Shown: one piece after another, positions 1 to 9,387 of the stretch | Layout: each line of letters begins with the position of its first letter | Numbering within the stretch: the first letter of the stretch is position 1 | Assembly (NCBI RefSeq): GCF_030397575.1 | Contig: NZ_JAPNXS010000013.1 | Span: 39,454 to 103,453 of the forward strand | Direction of reading: 5' to 3' | Source: Psychromonas sp. 14N.309.X.WAT.B.A12 | GTDB lineage: Bacteria; Pseudomonadota; Gammaproteobacteria; Enterobacterales; Psychromonadaceae | Length of the DNA stretch: 64,000 nt | The notes under the pieces: model-generated | Database searches by the model: none | What the model saw: the letters and a program-made list of their open reading frames with translations, nothing else | What the model was told of the DNA's origin: nothing | Translations under genes and position numbers: made by a program

Positions 1-475
1 CCGGTTTTGTTTGAGTAATTGAAATATTATTCACTTCAGATAATGAGGCAGCTGACATCCAATCAACTGCAGGTAACGCTCCAGTGGAAAGTAAGATCTT
101 CGCGCCAGATCGGTCCGCTGTCTCAATAAATTGAGTTAAAGCTCGATCATCAGTGAACAAACCAATGCTAGACACTAATAGGTCAATCCCTTTTGCTAAT
201 ACCATTTCACCATAATGCTTTAAAGTAGGCTGCCCAGCGGCTTCTATCACAATGTCTGGCTGTGCAGCAAAAAACTCATCAATATCATCAGTAATAATTG
301 ATTTAAAATGTTCCGATTGATCTGCACTTAATAAAAGGTTTTTATTTTTATCTCTACACAGTAAAGATACAAGCTGCGCTTCGCCAACCTTGCCACTTTC
401 GATACGATTAGCCACTTCTCGACCTATCGCACCTAAACCAATGATGCCTACTTTTAATTTTCGTATATGTTTCAT
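1..475 (-). CDS. Aspartate dehydrogenase-like NAD(P)-dependent oxidoreductase (3' end outside window)
   Basis: Reading the minus strand from the ATG at 473-475 gives an open frame of about 158 codons to the window edge, so the C-terminus is missing. The N-terminus has a Rossmann nucleotide-binding motif (VGIIGLGAIGREVANRI), followed by a segment with IVIEAAGQPTLKHYG and LLVSSIGLF, the pattern of the COG1712/NadX aspartate dehydrogenase family. Known members interconvert L-aspartate and oxaloacetate or iminoaspartate with NAD(P). The gene lies 77 bp downstream of the TRAP dctM gene on the same strand, so it is probably the fourth gene of that operon. Its enzyme may act on the imported substrate, which is inference. 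The lost C-terminus carries the rest of the catalytic domain, so activity cannot be judged. Confidence 0.78.
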   Translation of the reverse strand, partial: MKHIRKLKVGIIGLGAIGREVANRIESGKVGEAQLVSLLCRDKNKNLLLSADQSEHFKSIITDDIDEFFAAQPDIVIEAAGQPTLKHYGEMVLAKGIDLLVSSIGLFTDDRALTQFIETADRSGAKILLSTGALPAVDWMSAASLSEVNNISITQTKP

Positions 476-552
476 TGTAACCCTTTGTTAAATATATATA
501 GCAACGACATAGTTAATAGTTAGCCTGCTTTTTAATTCACTTTTACGATGGC

Positions 553-1827
553 CTAATATAAGAGGCTAGGTATTGCCAAACTTAACCAAGGTACATAAGT
601 GATAATCACTAGCCCGATAATCATGATGGTTAAGAATGGAATACACCCTCTGAAGATCTCTAATAGGTTCATTTTTGAAATTGCCACGGCAACAAAAAGG
701 TTTAAGCCCACAGGCGGCGTGATCATTCCCACGGAATAGTTAACCAAGTTAATGATGCCAAAGTGAACGGGATCGATCCCTGCATCTGTAGCAATCGGCA
801 ACATCAATGGTGCTAATACAATAATCGCCGAGACACTGTCTAAGAAGAAACCAGCAATCAACATGATCACGTTTAACAAGGCGGTGATCACCACAGAGGA
901 ATCACTTAATGACAGCACTGAATTCGCTAAAAGAGAGGCAGATCCTGTCATAGTTAATAACCATGAGAACGCAGAAGCACCAGCAGTAATTAACAATAAA
1001 GAGCCCGAGGTTAACCCCGTTGTTTGTAAGATTTCCCATAGCGCTTTGGCATTCACTTGTTTATAAATGAACATGCCAACAAACAAACCGTATGCACAGG
1101 CTACTGCAGCAGATTCAGTGGCGGTAAATACACCACTATAAATACCACCCAATAAAATAGTCGGTAAACCTAGCCCCCAAGCTGAACCTTTAAAAGCTTC
1201 AACGACCTCTTTAAAGGTTGGGAAAGGCGCATTAGGATACTTTTTAATTTTTGAGTAAATCATGCAATAAGCAATGATTAACCCACCTAATAACAGCGCA
1301 GGTAAAATACCCGCTGCAAACAACTGCCCAACACTGGTTGAGGTCACTGAGCCATAAATAATCAAGGCAATACTTGGCGGTACAATCGGTCCTAAGGTAC
1401 CAGCTGTGGTTAATAAACCAATAGAAAATCGTTTGCTGTACCCTGCCGCTACTAACGCAGGAAACATGATGCTACCAATGGCAACCACAGTTGCTGGACT
1501 TGACCCTGAAATAGAGCCAAAGAATAAACAGGACAGTACGGCAGCAGACGCTAAGCCACCAGGCGCCCAACCAATCAATACTTGCGCTAGTTTAATTAAT
1601 CGAGCAGATAACCCGCCCACGCGCATTAATTCGGCGGCTAAAATAAAAAATGGAATAGCCATTAACGAAAAGTTATTCATACCGGAGAACATGCGCATCG
1701 GTACGATCGTAGGATCCATTGTATTTGTTACTTCCATTGCTCCCACAACAGAGAACGCAAGTGAGCCATAAATAGGTAACCCCAGCAGTAACAGAATGAA
1801 GAAAATAATTAACAAAAACATTATCAT
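553..1827 (-). CDS. dctM: TRAP transporter large permease subunit, DctM type
   Basis: A 424-residue hydrophobic protein with many membrane segments and the DctM features FFGSISGSSPATVVAIGSIMFPAL and TAGTLGPIVPPSIALIIYG. DctM is the ion-coupled permease subunit of tripartite TRAP importers, which use a Na+ gradient and a periplasmic binding protein. The length is normal (about 425 aa). It follows dctQ with a 57-bp gap and dctP further upstream, giving the order dctP-dctQ-dctM-oxidoreductase on the minus strand. The substrate cannot be read from the permease. The TRAP class is secure. Confidence 0.95.
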   Translation of the reverse strand: MIMFLLIIFFILLLLGLPIYGSLAFSVVGAMEVTNTMDPTIVPMRMFSGMNNFSLMAIPFFILAAELMRVGGLSARLIKLAQVLIGWAPGGLASAAVLSCLFFGSISGSSPATVVAIGSIMFPALVAAGYSKRFSIGLLTTAGTLGPIVPPSIALIIYGSVTSTSVGQLFAAGILPALLLGGLIIAYCMIYSKIKKYPNAPFPTFKEVVEAFKGSAWGLGLPTILLGGIYSGVFTATESAAVACAYGLFVGMFIYKQVNAKALWEILQTTGLTSGSLLLITAGASAFSWLLTMTGSASLLANSVLSLSDSSVVITALLNVIMLIAGFFLDSVSAIIVLAPLMLPIATDAGIDPVHFGIINLVNYSVGMITPPVGLNLFVAVAISKMNLLEIFRGCIPFLTIMIIGLVIITYVPWLSLAIPSLLY

Positions 1828-1884
1828 GTGAAAAACCTTACTGTATAAAAAGGAGTTAGATGGTGGTTTATCACTATCTAAAAC

Positions 1885-2385
1885 TTACTGTTGAGGAGAC
1901 TCAATTTTTATTGGCTGTTTGGTAACAACTGAATGAATGATCTGCGCGTAACGGAATACTTGCAGTAATGCAGTAGCCGGAATAAAGGCATAAATTGATG
2001 CCACCGGAATCCTTAATGCAGGTGAAAGTTGTCCACGCTCAAGGGTATTAAGAAAAAGGTTTCCACCGTAATAAAACAGCGCAACAGCAAAGGCTATGCC
2101 TATTACGGAGGAGAACACAATAAAAAAAGGAATAAGAAATGGCGGTAAACATGACTTTAATAGATCTAAGGTAATGTGTGTGCCCTTTCGAACTCCCAAA
2201 CTGGTGGAAAGAAAGCTCATTGATATAATCAAATATAAAACCGCTTCCTCAGCCCAAAAAATAGAATCATTTAGTGCGTAACGAAAAAACACTTGTGTGA
2301 AGGTTAATAGTGAAGCCACTGCGAGTATGCTGGCGATAAAAAAGCCTTCTATTTTATCTAAGTACTTACTGATTAGCTCAAACAT
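1885..2385 (-). CDS. dctQ: TRAP transporter small permease subunit, DctQ type
   Basis: A 166-residue protein with four predicted membrane segments. The conserved DctQ region is near residues 35-60 (FFRYALNDSIFWAEEAVLYL), followed by RKGTHITLDLL. DctQ pairs with DctM in the inner membrane and is required for TRAP transport. A purine-rich stretch (AGGGAGGAAGAT on the minus strand) just before the ATG is a strong ribosome binding site. An intercistronic hairpin separates it from dctP. Small subunits diverge strongly, so the substrate is not informative here. Confidence 0.93.
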   Translation of the reverse strand: MFELISKYLDKIEGFFIASILAVASLLTFTQVFFRYALNDSIFWAEEAVLYLIISMSFLSTSLGVRKGTHITLDLLKSCLPPFLIPFFIVFSSVIGIAFAVALFYYGGNLFLNTLERGQLSPALRIPVASIYAFIPATALLQVFRYAQIIHSVVTKQPIKIESPQQ

Positions 2386-2428
2386 ATCTTCCTCCCTATA
2401 CTTGATTAATATTTTCGCGCTGAATAAA

Positions 2429-2455
2429 ACGTTTGAACGCTATTAGCTCAAACGT
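2429..2455 (-). other. Intercistronic hairpin between dctP and dctQ
   Basis: ACGTTTGA (2429-2436) is perfectly complementary to TCAAACGT (2448-2455), with an 11-base loop. There is no T-run after the stem in the minus direction, so it looks like an mRNA-stabilising or processing hairpin rather than a terminator. Such structures downstream of binding-protein genes commonly raise their expression over the permease genes. That role is inference. Confidence 0.45.
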
Positions 2456-2470
2456 CGATACTTACCGTGC

Positions 2471-3457
2471 TTACTCTTTCAGCTCATTAATATCAGCGTA
2501 AACATCATCTAATAGATCAGAAGTGATCGTTTCACGGAACTCTTCATGCACAGGTAAACTCGCTTTAACAAAGACTTGGATTTGCTCAGGGCTTAACTCT
2601 GTCACTTCAGTATGTTTTTTAATGTTGTCTAAAGCATCGGCCTCTAACTTATCTGTTAGATCACGTGAAACGTCTCTACCGTAGTTAAATGCATTGGTCA
2701 TCACTACTTTTAGATCATCAGGTAAAGATGCCCAAGCTTTATCATTCATAATAGCGGCATAACCGTGGTAAGCATTAGCAGTTAACGTCATGTATTTTTG
2801 TACTTCGTAAAAACGCTTACTGGTGATATTGGCAATTGGATTTTCTTGCCCTTCGATAACACTTTGTTGTAACCCGTTATACACTTCAGAATAAGCCATC
2901 GCCGTTGGATTAGCATCAAAGTTACGGTAAGTACTTAATAGGATTGGAGATTGCATAGTACGCATCTTAAGCCCTTTTAAATCATCAGGACTATTAATAG
3001 GACGTACATTATTGGTCATGTGGCGGAAGCCAGCGCCCCAAAAGTTTATTGCATGCATACCGTGACCATCTAAGGTATCTAGAATTTTGCGTCCTGTTGG
3101 ACCATCTAATACTTTTTTCATCACTTCTTTAGAAGGTAATAAAAAAGGCAGATCTAGAATTTGCACACGTGGTTCAAAGTTACCTAGAGTAGCCGTAGGT
3201 GGGATAGCGATTTGTACCATGTTCATTTGTAACTGCTCGATGATTTCAACATCACCACCTAGTTGTCCTGCTGGTAAAACCATCACGTTGATGCGACCGT
3301 CAGACTTTTCATTCACTTCTTTAGCAAATGCACGTACTGCTTGGCCATTAGGAGTTTGGTCACTTAGTACATGAGCGAAGGTAAAATTAAATTCAGCCGC
3401 CAAAGTTGACGTACTCATGAATAGTGTCAGTGCTGCTATTATAGATTTTTTCATCAT
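2471..3457 (-). CDS. dctP: TRAP transporter periplasmic solute-binding protein, DctP type
   Basis: A 328-residue secreted protein with a Sec signal peptide (MMKKSIIAALTLFMSTSTLA, cleavage near AAE) and the DctP fold. The segment LKGLKMRTMQSPI contains the arginine that in this family pairs with the substrate carboxylate. ATG-ATG tandem codons at the start follow an AGGGA ribosome binding site, so the true start could be one codon later. It is the first gene of the TRAP operon and is divergent from a LysR gene 298 bp away. The Arg predicts an organic-acid ligand. The linked aspartate-dehydrogenase-like gene hints at an aspartate- or C4-acid-related compound, which is inference. Confidence 0.94.
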   Translation of the reverse strand: MMKKSIIAALTLFMSTSTLAAEFNFTFAHVLSDQTPNGQAVRAFAKEVNEKSDGRINVMVLPAGQLGGDVEIIEQLQMNMVQIAIPPTATLGNFEPRVQILDLPFLLPSKEVMKKVLDGPTGRKILDTLDGHGMHAINFWGAGFRHMTNNVRPINSPDDLKGLKMRTMQSPILLSTYRNFDANPTAMAYSEVYNGLQQSVIEGQENPIANITSKRFYEVQKYMTLTANAYHGYAAIMNDKAWASLPDDLKVVMTNAFNYGRDVSRDLTDKLEADALDNIKKHTEVTELSPEQIQVFVKASLPVHEEFRETITSDLLDDVYADINELKE

Positions 3458-3755
3458 ATTTCCCTATCGTTCTTCAGTTTAAGTCCAGTTAATCTTGCGA
3501 AGAAAAAACTAACACTCTCTTTGTGTTTGTCTTTTGATGGTTTCAAATTAGCCCCTTAGTCCTTTAAAAACAATAGAGCTTTATTTACAGTAGGTGTTAA
3601 AATATTTACAATCAAGGCTAAATTTTTGCTTTAAAAATAGACAATCTGTTATTAATTTAGTGGATAAATGAGTAATAAAATAAGCAGTATCAAAGGATAA
3701 CAAGTACATCAATTAGCCTCTATTGCATATTAATCTCATTACATAAGGAGCACCA

Positions 3756-4670
3756 ATGAGTAATGATAGCCCGGATCTATTGTCGATAAATTGGAATGAC
3801 TTAAAGTATTTTATTGCTCTAAAACGCTATGGCAGACTTTCGTCAGCAGCACAAAAGATTGGCTGTTCTCATGTGACCATTGCCAACAGAATTGAGCAAT
3901 TAGAAAAATCTATCAGCACCAAACTCTTCTACCAAAATAATCTTGGCTTCCACCTCACCAAAGCCGGCGAAAACTTGCTCCCCTATGCTGAAAAGTGTGA
4001 AAGTACTCTACTGTTAGCAAATGAAAAATACCGAAACGAATTAAAATCGCGATCCACCATTCGTATAGGTGTTACTGAAGGTTTTAGTAACTATTATTTA
4101 GCGAGTCGATTACCCATTTGGTTACAAGAACAAGAGATAGATGTAGAGCTTATTTCGCTAGCCAGTAATACTTTTATTACCAGTGGCAAAGTAGATATCA
4201 GCATAACTGTTGGCCCACAAAATGGCGCTAATATCATTCAGAAAAAATTAACTGATTACACCTTAGGCGTATTTGCGAGCAAGCACTACACGGCTAACCA
4301 CCCAGCTATCAAAAGTAAGTCGGACTTTAAACATCACCCTTTTATTGGCTACATTGAAGAACAAGTTTTTACCAAGCAACTAAAGTATCAAAAAGAGGTT
4401 TCAACCACTGCAAGTTTTATCTATAAATCAACAACCATAGGCACGCAAAGCCAAGCCATTAAATCAGGCCTAGGGCTAGGCATCCTTCCACACTTTGTTG
4501 CCTATGGTGAAACTCAATTAACGCAAGTATTACCGGAGCTAGTACTCTCTAGAGAACTATGGATATCAACCAGTAAAGACCTCCATCAGTTCAAAGATCT
4601 CAAACTCACCTGGGACTTTATCCTGAATTCATGCCAAGCAGATAAGCATATATTTCATTGTTTGAATTAA
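3756..4670 (+). CDS. LysR-family transcriptional regulator, probable TRAP operon regulator
   Basis: A 304-residue LysR-type protein. The N-terminal winged helix-turn-helix covers residues 10-70 (NDLKYFIALKRYGRLSSAAQ, then LTKAGENLLPYAE), and the effector-binding domain starts near residue 97 (IRIGVTEGFSNYYL). The start is supported by TAAGGAG seven bases before the ATG. Divergent orientation from dctP and the shared 298-bp intergenic region are the classical layout for a LysR protein controlling the neighbouring operon. No inducer can be named. I saw no operator that I could defend in the intergenic region. Confidence 0.92.
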   Translation: MSNDSPDLLSINWNDLKYFIALKRYGRLSSAAQKIGCSHVTIANRIEQLEKSISTKLFYQNNLGFHLTKAGENLLPYAEKCESTLLLANEKYRNELKSRSTIRIGVTEGFSNYYLASRLPIWLQEQEIDVELISLASNTFITSGKVDISITVGPQNGANIIQKKLTDYTLGVFASKHYTANHPAIKSKSDFKHHPFIGYIEEQVFTKQLKYQKEVSTTASFIYKSTTIGTQSQAIKSGLGLGILPHFVAYGETQLTQVLPELVLSRELWISTSKDLHQFKDLKLTWDFILNSCQADKHIFHCLN

Positions 4671-4694
4671 CTTGTGGGTGAAGTAAAGTAGAAA

Positions 4695-5057
4695 AAATCA
4701 AAAGAAGCAGGCTGAAATAAGAACACAATAATAATAACACCAAACAAGCAGGCTAAAGCAAAAAACAGTAATACCCCAAAACATGCAGGCTAAACCCAGC
4801 GCCCCAAAGTGAAAACATGTTTCGTAAGCTTGATAAATAACGTAATAATAAAAATAACGAACATCACTAGTAAGTCGCGACACCTATCAAGCAAAGCTTG
4901 GTATTCAGAGCGCAGTGTATAAGAGTCATCGCATGCTGTTATAGATATTGAAAACAACAATAGCAAAATACTAAGACAAATAGACTGCAGCAAAAAAACA
5001 GTAATACCCCAAAACAAGCAGGCTGAAGCTAGCGCCACTAAAAAGATGCTATGTAAC
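4695..5057. repeat. Intergenic repeat cluster (AAGCAGGCTRAAGC family)
   Basis: This gene-free region (4671-5204) holds several copies of a short motif with core AAGCAGGCTAAAGC, at about 4703-4716, 4744-4758, 4783-4797 and 5014-5029. A longer direct repeat, CAAAAAACAGTAATACCCC plus flanks, is present near 4758-4791 and 4990-5024. Some copies continue with CAGCGCCCCAAAG and a poorly conserved tail. The same family recurs as a tandem array at 47891-48112. Two minus-strand ORFs of 61 and 82 codons overlap here and share repeated peptides only because they translate the repeat. I do not call them genes. Confidence 0.65.
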
Positions 5058-5139
5058 TTTCATAGAGAAACTAAATTTAGTCGCTCTAACTATTGCGTAA
5101 TAGTCTAAATTAAGAGAAGAATTTCCCTACAAGATCAAT

Positions 5140-5166
5140 AAAGCGAACGGTTAAGTTCGCTTTTAT
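5140..5166. terminator. Rho-independent terminator between lysR region and pilC
   Basis: AAAGCGAAC (5140-5148) pairs with GTTCGCTTT (5155-5163) around a 6-base loop and is followed by TTATTATT on the plus strand and flanked by A/T on the other. It sits 39 bp past the pilC stop and could serve both strands. Confidence 0.6.
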
Positions 5167-5204
5167 TATTCATTTGAATGAGTTATTTAATCAAATAGCA
5201 ATGA

Positions 5205-6431
5205 TTAACCAATAACACTACCAAGTTCAAATATAGGTAAGTACATGGCTACAATCAAACCACCAACAACAACACCTAATACCACCATAATCATAGGCTC
5301 TAATAGACTGGTTAAACCATCTACAGCATCATCAACTTGCTGCTCATAGATATCAGCTACTTTTGCTAACATACCATCTAAATCACCCGATTCTTCACCG
5401 ATCATCACCATTTGTGACACCATATCTGGAAAAGCATCAGTGGTTTTCATTGCTACGTTGATTTGCATACCCGCCATTACTTCAGTGCGCATAGCATGCA
5501 CAGCGCTTCGGTAAACATAGTTACCAGAGGCACCCGCGGCTGATAATAAAGCATCGACTAGCGGAATACCTGCAGCAGAAGTGGTCGATAAAGTACGCGC
5601 AAAACGCGCTACGGCCGCTTTATCTAGAATAGTACTAATAATAGGAATTTTTAAGACAAATTTATCGGTATTATTACGGACTTTCTCACTACCTCGATGC
5701 GCTCTTTTAAATAAAAATACAGCAAGAATAATAGCGCCGAATATCATGTACCAATAATTTTGTACAATATCTGAAATACCTAATACAAATAGAGTAAAAG
5801 CAGGTAACTCCGCGCCAAACCCTGAAAAGATATCTTGGAACTGTGGAATAACAAACAACAGCAGTAGCATGGTGACGACAAAGGCAACAATTAAAACTGC
5901 AGCAGGATAAAACATCGCTTTTTTAATTTTTGATTTTAAGGCTTCGGACTTCTCTTTATAAGTCGCAATTCGGTCATAAATGGTATCTAAGGAGCCCGAC
6001 TGTTCACCCGCTTCAACTAAATCACAATACAAATCATCGAAGTGTCTAGGGTATGAACGTAAGGTTTGAGATAAGGGTGTACCAGTGGCTACTTCATTAC
6101 CTATCGAGGTCATTAACTTACGAAGAGATGATTTTTCATTACTTTTAGCAATTAACTCCAAGCTTTGCACTAAGGGTACACCGGCATTTAACATGGTAGC
6201 GATTTGACGAGAAACAATGGCAATATCCATGGGTGTCACTTTATCGCCAAAGGATAAAAGCGGTTTAGGTTTCTTTTTGATACGGGTAACGCTAACCCCT
6301 TGTTTGCGTAATTCTACCTTTACCTCATTTTGACTAGCGCCCTGCAACTCACCTGAAACTTTAGATCCTTTCCTATTAATACCGTTCCAAGTGAAGGTAT
6401 TTAGCTCTATTACAGTGTTGTTATTGGCCAT
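5205..6431 (-). CDS. pilC: Type IV pilus inner-membrane platform protein PilC
   Basis: A 408-residue protein of the type II secretion F/PilC family with two homologous T2SSF domains (about residues 75-200 and 280-400). Each carries the typical GVPLVQSLELIA / GIPLVDALLSAA motif, and there are three membrane segments (near 175-195, 225-245 and 380-400). PilC is the inner-membrane platform through which the PilB ATPase drives pilus assembly. Length and domain order are normal. It is separated from pilB by 151 bp, unusually wide for this normally tight pair. pilD, usually next, is not here but at 61.1-62.0 kb. Confidence 0.95.
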   Translation of the reverse strand: MANNNTVIELNTFTWNGINRKGSKVSGELQGASQNEVKVELRKQGVSVTRIKKKPKPLLSFGDKVTPMDIAIVSRQIATMLNAGVPLVQSLELIAKSNEKSSLRKLMTSIGNEVATGTPLSQTLRSYPRHFDDLYCDLVEAGEQSGSLDTIYDRIATYKEKSEALKSKIKKAMFYPAAVLIVAFVVTMLLLLFVIPQFQDIFSGFGAELPAFTLFVLGISDIVQNYWYMIFGAIILAVFLFKRAHRGSEKVRNNTDKFVLKIPIISTILDKAAVARFARTLSTTSAAGIPLVDALLSAAGASGNYVYRSAVHAMRTEVMAGMQINVAMKTTDAFPDMVSQMVMIGEESGDLDGMLAKVADIYEQQVDDAVDGLTSLLEPMIMVVLGVVVGGLIVAMYLPIFELGSVIG

Positions 6432-6582
6432 GAGGACTCTCTTAATGAAGTTATCTTAATATAGTGGAACACAGCTTATACTGTTTCTCATTTTTTATGT
6501 TTTTTTACTATACTTTTTTCTGCTTTATTAGTGGTTTACCTGTGCTTTAACTTACAAAAAATAACTGGTATTTCCTGACCTT

Positions 6583-8268
6583 TTAGGTAATACGAGTGAC
6601 CTCATTAAGGCTGGTGATACCATTTAATGCTTGTTTAATAGCAGATTGCCTCAGAGTATACATGCCCTCTTTTTCTGCGATATCTGCAATTTGCATGGCA
6701 TTACCATCATTTAAAATAATATGGCCTAATTGATCAGACATCTCCATTACTTCATAAATACCGACACGGCCTTTGTAACCGTCAGTACATTTAGAACAGC
6801 CGACAGGCTGATAAAGGTTATGCTTTTCAGCTAATTGCTCTTGGGTAAAACCGATATGCAATAATTCTGAGTCTGAAATATCTAGCGGTGCTTTACATTC
6901 ATTACATAAACGTCGACCTAGTCGCTGCGCGATAATGAGCGACACTGAAGAAGCAATATTAAAAGCCGGTACGCCCATATTTAATAAACGCGTTAAAGTT
7001 TCAGCAGCTGAGTTTGTGTGTAAAGTAGATAAGACTAAGTGACCGGTTTGTGCCGCTTTAATGCCAATTTCAGCGGTTTCTAAATCACGAATCTCACCGA
7101 CCATGACAATATCAGGATCTTGACGTAGGAAAGAGCGCAACGCAGAAGCAAAACTTAAACCCGCTTTATTGTTAATCTGAACTTGATTAATACCGGTTAA
7201 GTTTATCTCCACAGGATCTTCCGCAGTAGAAATATTTCGCTCAACGGTATTAAGTATATTCAAACCCGTATACAAAGAAACGGTTTTACCACTCCCTGTA
7301 GGTCCGGTAATTAATATCATGCCCTGTGGTTTAGCTAACGCATTTAAGTACTTGGCTTTTTGTTCATCGGTATAACCCAATTTATCGATGTCAAGATTTG
7401 CAGCAGAAGAGTCTAATATACGCATTACGATCTTTTCGCCCCACATAGTAGGTAGCGTACTGACACGTAAATCGATATTACGTTTATTGGATATTTTAAG
7501 TTTAATACGACCATCTTGCGGCAAGCGACGTTCTGCTATATCTAATTTAGACATAACTTTTAAGCGCGCTGAAAAGCGATTGGCAAGGTTAACCGGAGGA
7601 GAGGCAAATTCATGTAAAATACCATCAACACGAAAACGAATACGATACTTTTTCTCGTAGGGTTCAAAATGTAAATCTGACGCACCTTTGCGTACGGCAT
7701 CCAATAACACACCATTGATATACTTTACGATAGGCGCATCATCATCAACGGCTTGCGCTTCATCTAAGCGAGACTCAGAATCATCAACTTCAATATCGTC
7801 AATGTTACCCATCTCTTCAAGGGAGCTAGTCCCATCATCCAAAATGGCATCGATTGCTTCAGAAAGTTTAGTTTCTTCGATTAATAGCGCTTCAGTATGC
7901 ATACCAAAACTAAAACCAAAGTCTTCTAATGCAGAGACATTAGTAGGATCAGCCATGGCAATGTACAAGGTTTTTTGTTGCACATACACAGGCAAGGCAT
8001 GATGTTTCTCTATTAGTTTAGGGTGAATAAATTTATCTGGAATCTCTTCTAGATTTAAAGACTCACTGTCTAATAGAGGAATACCATATTCCTCTTCACA
8101 GAACTCAGCTAACGCCACACTATCGATATAGTTATTTTCAACTAAATAAGTGGTTAAGGCTTTCTGTTCAGAAGCTGCGGAAGCAGTAATTTGAGGCAGT
8201 TTACTGAGGTCAAGCAAACCACGAGCGGCTAGGCTAGAAGCCAAGCCGCTAATCTGATTACTAACCAT
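6583..8268 (-). CDS. pilB: Type IV pilus assembly ATPase PilB
   Basis: A 561-residue hexameric motor ATPase of the GspE/PilB family. It has an N-terminal MshEN-like domain (about 1-150), then the ATPase core with Walker A GPTGSGKT, an Asp box, Walker B around [12 protein letters not shown] and a His box (STLHTNSA). A zinc-binding region near the C-terminus carries the pairs CNEC and CSKC. Powers pilus extension with PilC. The MshEN domain in relatives can bind c-di-GMP. Whether it does so here is unknown. It lies 6 bp downstream of pilA and is probably co-transcribed with it. Confidence 0.96.
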   Translation of the reverse strand: MVSNQISGLASSLAARGLLDLSKLPQITASAASEQKALTTYLVENNYIDSVALAEFCEEEYGIPLLDSESLNLEEIPDKFIHPKLIEKHHALPVYVQQKTLYIAMADPTNVSALEDFGFSFGMHTEALLIEETKLSEAIDAILDDGTSSLEEMGNIDDIEVDDSESRLDEAQAVDDDAPIVKYINGVLLDAVRKGASDLHFEPYEKKYRIRFRVDGILHEFASPPVNLANRFSARLKVMSKLDIAERRLPQDGRIKLKISNKRNIDLRVSTLPTMWGEKIVMRILDSSAANLDIDKLGYTDEQKAKYLNALAKPQGMILITGPTGSGKTVSLYTGLNILNTVERNISTAEDPVEINLTGINQVQINNKAGLSFASALRSFLRQDPDIVMVGEIRDLETAEIGIKAAQTGHLVLSTLHTNSAAETLTRLLNMGVPAFNIASSVSLIIAQRLGRRLCNECKAPLDISDSELLHIGFTQEQLAEKHNLYQPVGCSKCTDGYKGRVGIYEVMEMSDQLGHIILNDGNAMQIADIAEKEGMYTLRQSAIKQALNGITSLNEVTRIT

Positions 8269-8274
8269 TAAAAG

Positions 8275-8691
8275 TTATTCACAACCTTTAGGTAGCAAAG
8301 CTGAATCAGCAGTCATACTGTTAGCCTTACAAGTAAATTGGCCATTGTCATATTCTAACTCAATAGAACCGCCTACATTAGAGTTAGAAAATGTACATTC
8401 AATCCCATCACCACTGGTAACACCATCACCAATTTCGATTGAAGTACAAATTGCACTTGAAGTTTGTAAACCAATAGCGGTTGCGTCAGCAAAACTAGCA
8501 GCGTCAGTACCTTCACTACGTTCGATAGTGTAACCTGCTTTGCCGGCAGAAATTTCAGCTAAACCACCAGCAATTTCTGATTTAACCACGTAATCCTGAT
8601 AAGCAGGTAGCGCCACTGCTGCAAGAATACCGATAATCGCGATAACGATTAATAATTCAATTAATGTAAAACCCTGTTGTATTTTTTTCAT
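8275..8691 (-). CDS. pilA: Type IV major pilin PilA
   Basis: A 138-residue type IVa prepilin. The short basic leader MKKIQQG is cut by PilD after Gly7, leaving Phe at +1 and Glu at +5 of the mature protein. The hydrophobic N-terminal helix ([20 protein letters not shown]) follows. A C-terminal Cys pair (C near residue 121 and the penultimate Cys) and a middle pair could form disulfides, as in other major pilins. The globular part (Gly, Ser, Thr, Asp rich) is strain-specific and not recognised. It is the first gene of pilA-pilB-pilC with a long AT-rich upstream region. Confidence 0.95.
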   Translation of the reverse strand: MKKIQQGFTLIELLIVIAIIGILAAVALPAYQDYVVKSEIAGGLAEISAGKAGYTIERSEGTDAASFADATAIGLQTSSAICTSIEIGDGVTSGDGIECTFSNSNVGGSIELEYDNGQFTCKANSMTADSALLPKGCE

Positions 8692-9296
8692 TTTTATATC
8701 CTTAAGCTTTGTTTAGTATTGTTTAAGTGTGATACCAAACAATAATTGATTTTTAACTTATACCTTTAACCACCCAACAATCATTAATAAAAATGATTCA
8801 AAAGTAACCAAAAATAATCCTGTTAATTTACTATATAAAGTAACTACAAGTAACTATTAAAGTAATTTTGCAACATCCCTTTGCTACAATTTACATTGCC
8901 CACAAAAGAATAATTGTACCGCCATTTTATGATGACTTCATTTAAAATAGTTTTTAATTTCAGAAAAACCAGTTTAAAGGTCACATAATACGAAGTTATA
9001 CAAAAAAGTTATGCATTACTATTCTAATTTTATTGTCAAAAGCCATTATCAACGAGTTAATGTTTATAACAATTGAGCAAGTAGTACCCTTCCCCACTAT
9101 TTGCCGATTATTTATACCAAATAATTAATAGACAAGTAAAGTTTAATTATGGCTGAACATTGATAACAGCCTAAATTAGTTAGCTTTTATCTTATATATT
9201 AACCTAGCTCTCATTATTAGGTTGTATACAGAATAAACAATTCACAAATAGAATGAAGAAAATCTAATTTATAGCGAAATGATGACCCTTTTATGA
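8692..9296. other. Long AT-rich intergenic region upstream of pilA
   Basis: About 600 bp of very AT-rich sequence between the pilA start and the nhaD terminator. It must contain the pilA promoter reading leftwards. I looked for a sigma-54 type promoter (TGGCAC-N5-TTGCA) and found only a poor candidate near 8865-8890. No ORF, tRNA or convincing repeat was seen. Confidence 0.4.
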
Positions 9297-9302
9297 AAAA
9301 AT

Positions 9303-9344
9303 AAAATCAGCCACACATTCCTAATTAGGTATAGCTGATTTTTT
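9303..9344 (-). terminator. Terminator of nhaD
   Basis: AAAATCAGC (9303-9311) pairs with GCTGATTTT (9334-9342). In the minus direction the stem is followed by ATTTTTTC. It lies 44 bp past the nhaD stop. Confidence 0.75.
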
Positions 9345-9387
9345 AGTATATTACTAGCGTTATGGTCGTGATTTAATATTAATAGTT

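Noticed and set aside
4698..5038. Two overlapping minus-strand ORFs (61 and 82 codons) with repeated hydrophobic peptides
   Set aside because: They translate the intergenic repeat motif itself; the shared peptides mirror DNA repeats, and there is no good ribosome binding site.
8865..8890. Sigma-54 promoter for pilA
   Set aside because: TTGCA is present on the minus strand, but the -24 element does not match at the required spacing.
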